From Liolophura sinensis (taxonomy: Eukaryota; Mollusca; Polyplacophora; Chitonida; Chitonidae): a DNA stretch of 64,000 nucleotides. The notes beneath the pieces were generated by a model that saw only the letters and a list, made by a program, of their open reading frames with translations, had not been told where the DNA came from and searched no databases. The DNA is taken from NCBI RefSeq assembly GCF_032854445.1, contig NC_088297.1:3905991-3969990 (forward strand), read 5' to 3'. Below are positions 56,113-64,000 of this stretch, one piece after another; the stretch's first letter is position 1; every line of letters starts with the position of its first letter. The position numbers were made by a program, and so were the translations under genes.

Positions 56113-56261
56113 GTTCGAATGGTGTAATCACGAGACTTACAAGGCGTAACGTTTTCAGAAATGTGGCAGTCGTCGAAAAAGTGTATTTTACGCATGATTT
56201 CTTCAAGTAAAATCCGGATGCCTCGGTTGTTCCGCGTGCTAGCGTATAACGCATTGACTCT

Positions 56262-56424
56262 CACGTATGCGGTCGCTGTGAGTTCTAGTATAGCTCATGA
56301 TGGCTTCCTCTACGGTTATGCTTGGGGAAGGTTTGCAAACAACCTCAAGACTTGCTTTTCCTGTTAATTCTGGCCACCGTTGTATTCGTGAAATATTCTT
56401 GAGTACAGCGTAAAACACCAGTCA
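56262..56424 (+). mobile_element. SINE family A, diverged, head-truncated
   Basis: 'atgcggtcgctgtgagttc' to 'acagcgtaaaacaccagtc' with a deletion in the GC-rich body. It abuts the 5' end of the LINE fragment. Confidence 0.78.
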
Positions 56425-56433
56425 TAAGTAATT

Positions 56434-56762
56434 ATAGCTGTACATTGCACACATATCGTGAGAAGCATAAACCCCATGGTTCCTCAACCGCTCCTGATAG
56501 TTGTACATTACACACATGTCGTGAGAAGCATAAACCCCATGGATCCTCAACCGCTCCTGATAGTTGTACATTACACACATATCGTGAGAAGTATAAACCC
56601 CATGGATCCTCAACCGCTCCTGATAGTTGTACATTACACACATATCGTGAGAAGCATAAACCCCATGGTTCCTCAACCGCTCCTGATAGTTGCACATTAC
56701 ACTCATATCGTGAGAAGCATAAACCCCATGGTTCCTCAAGCGCTCCTGATAGTTGTATATGG
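56434..56762 (+). repeat. 63-base minisatellite, five units
   Basis: Unit 'cgtgagaagcataaacccca', 'tggttcctcaaccgctcctg', 'atagttgtacattacacac' and 'atat'. Units differ at only a few positions. The period is a multiple of three, so four reading frames on the two strands stay open; not genes. Confidence 0.92.
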
Positions 56763-57160
56763 TAAGCCCTCCATGGATGCATGATCGGGGTTTAACTCCA
56801 CATTGGCAATATATTAGCTATACCGTGATAAGCCCTCAATGAATAAATGCATGTTTGGGGTTCGACGCCAAACTGGCAATATTTCAGTCATATCGTGGTG
56901 AGTCCTCAATGAATGAATGAATGATTGAGATTTAACGCCACACTAGCAATATTTCAGTCGTACGAGCCTTCAATCAATGAAAGATTGAGGTTTAACGCCA
57001 CAATCGCCATATTTCAGTCATACGAGCCTTCAATGAATGAATGATCGAGGTTTAACGCCACAATCGCCATATTTCAGTCATACGAGCCTTCAATGAATGA
57101 ATGATCGAGGTTTAACGCCTTATTTGCAGTATTTCAATCATGTCGTGGTCTTGAATGAAT
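56763..57160 (+). repeat. About six tandem units of roughly 60 bases with SINE-tail resemblance
   Basis: Units share 'aatgaatgaatgat', 'gaggtttaacgccacaatcg' and 'ccatatttcagtcatacgag'. 'gtttaacgcc..ca..atatttcagtcatacg' resembles the reverse of the common SINE 3' domain, so this may be an amplified SINE tail. Confidence 0.75.
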
Positions 57161-59560
57161 GCTCCTTCCATGGCCACTAAGCACTGGTGTCTACCTGTGA
57201 GAAAATAGTAATAAAAATCTAGACATCGGTTGACCGTCAAAATCTGAATTACTTCATTATGTCAGAAACTCGGAGGGGTACCTAGCAACGCCAAGGGGAC
57301 GTCACTCGCAGCCTCACCACCACCTTCTGCCCTCTCGCCAAATATGGCCGCCTGGCAGAGGAAATATAATTTACACCCTAAAATGCACAGAAGAACGGAA
57401 GTGGTAATAGAGTCTGTCCGCTGCAGGATATGGGGATACATGTATATACCGCCCCACGTGAGTGTTGCTGCCCAATGAAAATGGAGGTATTTTCCGAATA
57501 ATAAGTTAAACACGTCTAAAAAAACTGTTTATTTTTGGCAGAGTTTCTACGCAAGCTTTGTAGATACATGTACGAATGGCGTCAAAAATTGTTCAAATTA
57601 TTCAACAGTTTTGGGGGAAACAATACCCACTAATACAAATTGTAATGAGATTCTAATCTCAGCAGTGAGGAGCAAAGAAACAGGACTGGTTGGTCCGGTG
57701 TCAGTATATTATGACTGGGTGGGGCATATCTGTTTCTTCGGATTCATTGTCAGAACCTAACGAATCCTTGTCGTCATATGACGGAAAACAGTACGACGTA
57801 AAAATCCAAATCGTACATACAGCAAGCCTCTTTATACTAAAATGAACAGATGCAGAGCGTATGCACTTAATGCAGAGCGTATGCACTTAGTGCAGAGAGC
57901 AGAAGATTAACAATGTACCAGAACACCTGTCACCAAACACACCTTCTCATGGCCAACTTCGTCACTCAGATTAGAATCTCGTTAACTTGTCATGTTTGTA
58001 TCATTATACAGCTGGTGACATGTGTAAACACTGCATGCGCGCACACACACGTACACATACCCGCAGCCGAATCCACAAAGTCAAAATGTAAAAACTCTGT
58101 ACGATGCTTAGTTTTTGATACAGGAATTGGAAATTTGGGCACCAAGGGCACAAAAGCTTAATTTCTAAAACCCACGTACCCATTAAGTTTGACTTAAGTC
58201 AGAAATAGCTTTGTGGAATTGACCCAGGACTGCATATAGTGAATGACATATAGCTTAACAAACAACCTTGTCTATGCATTTAAGGCTGCAGTATGACTGT
58301 TACACACTGCAGATGAACGCCTACCTGGACAATCGCATAACATATTCAGTGGGATACATACTATATATATGTATGCTTGGGAGTTTTCAATCACATGAGC
58401 GACGAGGAGTCATTAGTTGTGTGTGCATACAATTTGTCTTCTTCTGGCAGAGCGAGTTTAAGTATTATACCCACGACACCAGACATGACACCCCACCCAG
58501 TCACCTTACACTGACACCAGGCCAACCAGCACTTTAAACTAGGAGTCGGCAAAAATCAGGGTTTCGACCATTTAGCTCCGTGTTATTTCTCACCGCCTGC
58601 TTTTTGCGAGGAAGTCGGGTGTTCCAAACTATGAATACTTGACATTCAGGTATTCTCTTTATCTGAAATATGCACAGCATGATTCTATCCAACATCTGAA
58701 ACAATCTGATTGATGATTGATGAATGCTGATGATAGGTCCGCGTGAGGACATTGATAATGAGGCTCAGCCTAAACAGAACCTAGGGTCCGTCATATATAT
58801 GGGCACCAAAGGCCAAGCTTGTCAAGAGGTGACAGTGATTTCAATGGACTCATGCGCCTCAGGGAGTACGATATTCCCCGGAAGCCAGACGTATCGTGAC
58901 GATATGGCCTCAGACACCTATTAATTTTCCAAAAGCAACAATGGTAAGGTTCAGTGCTGAAACTGTACTTAGTGCTGTTTTGGACTACTATCTGTGACGT
59001 CATCAGTCCATGATGTCCGTTCTCGCTGTAGTGGTATGTCAGACGCTAATATAGGATTAGCGTGCAGTTGTCAGTCTACCGTTGATCTTCTAATTTGTAT
59101 CTAAATACAACGACCAATCATAACATGGTGCCATAAGTAAGCGATTTCAGCTCAAGGCATTTCTGCAAGCTGTTCTTAAACTGTTTTCTCTCTACGATCA
59201 GCCGACTCTGGACGGAACTGTTCAATGGACTTTCCCTCCGCGCGTGACATGTTTTGCTGACATTCTACTGATTTACTCTGATCTGCGTGAACTTTCTATG
59301 ACAAACTAACTTCCCTTATAACAAACTGTCTCCCAGGAACTGTCTGCGTTCTTGCTTTAAACTGAATACACTTTGTATGCTTTGAAATCGACGTTTTTCT
59401 AAAGCCGAAACTCAGTTATGCAATGTTGCATACCGGTAAGCGGATCATTCTACGTCGTATATTCTGAAGGTGATTTTAATGTACTGCTGCTCTATAAACT
59501 CTCCCCCTACTCACTACTGGACAATAACTAAGCTGTTCTTAGGAAATAAGTACATTTACT
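57161..59560. other. No gene seen; small repeats only
   Basis: A family C SINE fragment is at 57655-57812 ('ggtccggtgtcagtatatt', 'cgtcatatgacggaaaac'), with three 19-20 base units 'gcagagcgtatgcactta' at 57852-57895. No exon of a recognisable gene is visible. Confidence 0.5.
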
Positions 59561-59572
59561 TTATCTACAAGA

Positions 59573-60115
59573 GTGGACTTCAAGTTATGAATTCCAACAT
59601 ATCAACAGTTGTCCTGGCTACGCTCAGTGAAACGGAAAGACCGAGTCTCCTGTCAAAATGGCGAAGGAACTGATCAGAAAAAGCCAACTCTGCCAAATCG
59701 GACCATTGTCTAGCACTGTTAGATTATCGTAATACACCAACATAAACCACGAAATCTTCTACTGCTCAACGCCTTTTCAACAGGAGAACGAAAACCGTAT
59801 TACCGATATCGAGACAGCTTCTACAACCGATAGTTCTTGAAAATGTTAAAGAACAGAAGATCCGTAAACGTGTTAGACAGGCAAAATACTACAACCGTTC
59901 TACAAGAAATTTACCTCTCCTACGAGGAGATCGTGCCAGGATACAGCCCATACGGCTACACGAGAAAGTGTGGTAAACAAACAGGTAAACATCCGATCAT
60001 AAGAGGTTACCCATGATGACGGAAATGTTGTAAGTCGAAATCGACGCCACCTGCGAAAATCACTGACCAACCTGGAATCTGTGCGAGAAGATGTAACACC
60101 GAATGAGCTTGAGAG
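59573..60115 (+). pseudogene. Ty3/gypsy retrotransposon integrase C-terminal relic
   Basis: The plus frame reads the end of an integrase core (PGYAQ, a stop, NGKTESPVKMAKEL, whose Glu would be the last residue of the DDE triad). It continues with LALLDYRNTP, AQRLFNRRTKTVLP, QAKYYNRSTRNLPLLRGD and, after a stop and frame change, RNRRHLRKSL. These match the order found at the end of Ty3/gypsy pol polyproteins. At least three stops and one frameshift make it non-functional. No LTR or upstream reverse transcriptase is seen; the satellite begins directly after it. Confidence 0.85.
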
Positions 60116-60169
60116 AAGTGGAAATACTTCAAAACAAGTCAATCCCACACCATGTGTCCGGACTTCAAG

Positions 60170-63100
60170 CCCACCAGGAGTGGACGTGTGACGTCAAGCC
60201 CATGCATTGATTATGACAAGGAGTGGACGTGTGTTTAGACGTCAAGCCCACTGACCGTGACCAGGAGTGGACGTGTGTTTAGACATCAAGCCTATTGACC
60301 GTGACTAGGAGTGGACGTGTGATTAGACGTCAAGCCCACTGACAGTGACAAGGAGTGGACGTGTGTCCAGACGTCAAGCCCATTGACCGTAACCAGGAGT
60401 GGACGTGGGTCCAGACGTCAAGCCCACTGTCCGTGACCAGGAGTGGACGTGTGTCCAGACGTCAATCCCACTGACTGTGACCAGGAGTGGACTCGTGTTC
60501 AGACGTCAAGCCCATTGACCGTGACCAGGAGTGGACGTGTGTCCAGACGTCAAGACCATTGACCGTAACCTGGAGTGGACGTGTGTCCAGACGTCAAGCC
60601 CATTGACCGTAACCAAAAGTGGAAGTGTGTCCAGACGTCAAGCCCATTGGCCGTAACCAGGAGTGGACGTGTGTCCAGACGTCAAGCCCATTGACCGTGA
60701 CCAGGAGTGGACGTGTGTCCAGACGTCAAGCCCACTGACCGTGACCAGGAGTGGACGTGTGTCCAGACGTCAAGCCCATTGACCGTGACCAGGAGTGGAC
60801 GTGTGTTCAGACGTCAAGCCCATTGACCGTGACGAGGAGTGGACGTGTGATTAGACGTCAAGCCCATTGACCGTAACCAGGAGTGGACGTGTGTTCAGAC
60901 GTCAAGCCCATTGACCGTGACCAGGAGTGGACGTGGGTCTAGACGTCAAGCCCATTGACCGTGACCAGGAGTGGACGTGTGTTCAGACGTCAAGCCCATT
61001 GACCGTAACCAGGAGTGGACGTGTGTTCAGACGTCAAGCCCATTGACCGTGACCAGGAGTGGACGTGTGTCTAGACGTCAAGCCCATTGACCGTAACCAG
61101 GAGTGGACGTGTGTCTAGACGTCAAGCACATTGACTGTGACCAGGAGTGGACGTGTGTCCAGACGTCAAGCCCATTGGCCGTGACCAGGAGTGGACGTGT
61201 GTCCAGACGTCAAGCCCATTGACCGTGACCAGGAGTGGACGTGTGTCCAGACGTCAAGCCCATTGACAGTGACCAGGAGTGGACGTGTGATTAGACGTCA
61301 AGCCCATTGACCGTGACGAGGAGTGGACGTGTGTCCAGACGTCAAGACCATTGACCGTGACCAAGAGTGGACGTGTGTCTAGACGTCAAGCCCACTGTCC
61401 GTGACCAGGAGTGGACGTGTGTTCAGACGTCAAGACCATTGACCGTGACCAAGAGTGGACGTTTATGTAGACGTCAAGCCCATTGACCGTGACCAGGAGT
61501 GGACGTGTGATTAGTCGTCAAGACCACTGACCGTGACCAAGAGTGGACGTGTGTCTAGACGTCAAGCCCACTGTCCGTGACCAGGAGTGGACGTGTGTCT
61601 AGACGTCAAGCCCATTGACCGTGACCAGGAGTGGACGTGTGATTAGACGTCAAGACCACTGACCGTGACCAGGAGTGGACGTGTGTCTAGACGTCAAGCC
61701 CACTGTCCGTGACCAGGAGTGGACGTGGGTCTAGACGTCAAGCCCATTGACCGTGACCAGGAGTGGACGTGTGATTAGACGTCAAGCCCATTGACCGTGA
61801 CCAGGAGTGGACGTGTGATTAGTCGTCAAGACCACTGACCGTGACCAAGAGTGGACGTGTGTCTAGACGTCAAGCCCACTGTCCGTGACCAGGAGTGGAC
61901 GTGTGTCTAGACGTCAAGCCCATTGACCGTGACCAGGAGTGGACGTGTGATTAGACGTCAAGACCACTGACCGTGACCAGGAGTGGACGTGTGTCTAGAC
62001 GTCAAGCCCACTGTCCGTGACCAGGAGTGGACGTGGGTCTAGACGTCAAGCCCATTGACCGTGACCAGGAGTGGACGTGTGATTAGACGTCAAGACCACT
62101 GACCGTGACCAGGAGTGGACGTGTGTCTAGACGTCAAGCCCATTGACTGTGACGAGGAGTGGACGTGTGATTAGACGTCAAGACCATTGACCGTGACCAA
62201 GAGTGGACGTGTGTCTAGACGTCAAGCCCATTGACCGTGACCAGGAGTGGACGTGTGCCTAGACGTCAAGACCATTGACCGTGACCAAGAGTGGACGTGT
62301 GTCTAGACGCCAAGCCCATTGACCGTAATCAGGAGTGGACGTGTGTCTAGACGTCAAGCCCATTGACCGTGACCAGGAGTGGACGTGTGTTTAGACATCA
62401 AGCCCATTGACAGTGACCAGGAGTGGACGTGTGTCCAGACGTCAAGCCCATTGACCGTGACCAGGAGTGGACGTGTGTCTAGACGTCGAGCCCATTGACC
62501 GTGACCAGGAGTGGACATGTGTCCAGACGTCGAGCCCATTGACCGTGACCAGGAGTGGACGTGTGTCCAGACGTCAAGCCCATTGACCGTGACCAGGAGT
62601 GGACGTGTGTCTAGACGTCAAGCCCATTGACCGTGACCAAGAGTGGACGTGTGTCTAGACGTCAAGCCCACTGTCCGTGACCAGGAGTGGACGTGGGTCT
62701 AGACGTCAAGCCCATTGACCGTGACCAGGAGTGGACGTGTGATTAGACGTCAAGACCACTGACCGTGACCAGGAGTGGACGTGTGTCTAGACGTCAAGCC
62801 CATTGACTGTGACGAGGAGTGGACGTGTGATTAGACGTCAAGACCATTGACCGTGACCAAGAGTGGACGTGTGTCTAGACGTCAAGCCCATTGACCGTGA
62901 CCAAGAGTGGACGTGTGTCTCGACGTCAAGCCCATTGACCGTGACCAAGAGTGGACGTGTGTCTAGACGCCAAGCCCATTGACCGTAACCAGGAGTGGAC
63001 GTGTGTCTAGACGTCAAGCCCATTGACCGTGACCAGGAGTGGACGTGTGTTTAGACATCAAGCCCATTGACCGTAACCAGGAGTGGACGTGTGTCTAGAC

Positions 63101-63937
63101 ATCAAGCCCATTGACAGTGACCAGGAGTGGACGTGTGTCTAGACGTCAAGCCCATTGACCGTGACCAGGAGTGGACGTGTGTCTAGACGTCGAGCCCATT
63201 GACCGTGACCAGGAGTGGACATGTGTCCAGACGTCGAGCCCATTGACCGTGACCAGGAGTGGACGTGTGTCCAGACGTCAAGCCCATTGACCGTGACCAG
63301 GAGTGGACGTGTGTCTAGACGTCAAGACCATTGACCGTGACCAAGAGTGGACGTGTGTCTAGACGTCAAGCCCACTGTCCGTGACCAGGAGTGGACGTGT
63401 GTCTAGACGTCAAGCCCATTGACCGTGACCAGGAGTGGACGTGTGATTAGACGTCAAGACCACTGACCGTGACCAGGAGTGGACGTGTGTCTAGACGTCA
63501 AGCCCACTGTCCGTGACCAGGAGTGGACGTGGGTCTAGACGTCAAGCCCATTGACCGTGACCAGGAGTGGACGTGTGATTAGACGTCAAGACCACTGACC
63601 GTGACCAGGAGTGGACGTGTGTCTAGACGTCAAGCCCATTGACTGTGACGAGGAGTGGACGTGTGATTAGACGTCAAGACCATTGACCGTGACCAAGAGT
63701 GGACGTGTGTCTAGACGTCAAGCCCATTGACCGTGACCAAGAGTGGACGTGTGTCTCGACGTCAAGCCCATTGACCGTGACCAAGAGTGGACGTGTGTCT
63801 AGACGTCAAGCCCATTGGCCGTGACCAGGAGTGGACGTGTGTTCAGACGTCAACACCATTGACCGTGACAAAGAGTGGACGTGTTTCTAGATGTCAAGCC
63901 CATTGACCGTGACCAGGAGTGGACGTGTGTCTAGAAC
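60170..63937 (+). repeat. 44-base satellite array, about 86 units
   Basis: Unit 'gaccaggagtggacgtgtgt' then 'ccagacgtcaagcccattga' and 'ccgt'. The first step is 43 bases (60178 to 60221), later steps 44. Variants ('gattagacgtcaagaccactg', 'gggtctagac', 'gacgagg') recur in fixed orders, giving higher-order repeats: 'gggt' variants are spaced 308, 660 and 836 bases, i.e. 7, 15 and 19 units. The period is not a multiple of three, so no long frame exists. Each unit holds GACGTC, a half-CRE-like sequence, without evidence of function. The array ends at about 63937, before the window edge. Confidence 0.95.
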
Positions 63938-64000
63938 TACCCAACATTTGATGGACTCCGTAAAGTGAACATTGTCATTTAACGGACTACTGAACTATAG

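Noticed and set aside
56422-56784. Four overlapping frames of about 105-116 codons
   Set aside because: Five-unit 63-base tandem repeat; no non-repeat coding sequence attached.

Overview
This window is animal nuclear DNA, most likely from a mollusc or another lophotrochozoan. Genes are split by GT-AG introns. The intergenic DNA is AT-rich and carries many tRNA-derived SINEs whose tails read as 'gattggtgttttacgccgtac' and 'tgaaatattcttgagtacgg'. I recognise these tails as mollusc-type from general knowledge, not from a search. No bacterial or viral gene organisation is visible.

Three host genes can be supported. (1) 3670-19135, minus strand: a ten-exon alpha/beta hydrolase of the ABHD1/ABHD3 phospholipase family, reconstructed as a complete 394-residue frame with the Ser-Asp-His triad. 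(2) 19876-29851, plus strand: a ten-exon orthologue of the proteasomal ubiquitin receptor ADRM1/Rpn13, a complete 399-residue frame with the Pru domain at the N-terminus and the UCH37-binding domain at the C-terminus. The two genes are head to head, with 740 bases between their start codons. (3) 44413-45483, minus strand: an intronless 356-residue rhodopsin-class receptor resembling melatonin receptors, with unusual DRY, CWxP and NPxxY equivalents.

The rest is repeat-dominated. 1-3669 holds a direct duplication and a 27-base minisatellite. The introns of genes 1 and 2 are full of SINEs, palindromic MITE-like elements and minisatellites. 30-41 kb is a SINE-rich stretch plus two minisatellites (22-base and dyad-bearing 25-base units). 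42.3-44.6 kb is an 83-88 base array that grades into the end of the receptor gene. 46.5-49.6 kb has nested tandem arrays and SINEs. 49.6-51.8 kb has two related elements with inverted ends. 52.2-54.3 kb has retroelement-like blocks with hairpins, a poly(A) run and an SGNH-hydrolase frame carrying one stop. 55.3-56.1 kb has the RNase H end of a LINE. 59.6-60.1 kb has a decayed Ty3/gypsy integrase end that runs straight into a 3.8 kb 44-base satellite.

The host genes do not form a pathway. ABHD3-type enzymes act on membrane phospholipids, ADRM1 acts at the 26S proteasome, and the receptor acts at the cell surface. The most interesting theme is repeats meeting coding sequence: the receptor's C-terminal tail and stop codon lie in a palindromic element and in sequence related to the neighbouring array, and the 44-base satellite appears to have grown from the end of a retrotransposon pol gene. 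All identifications are by reading; no similarity search was run.
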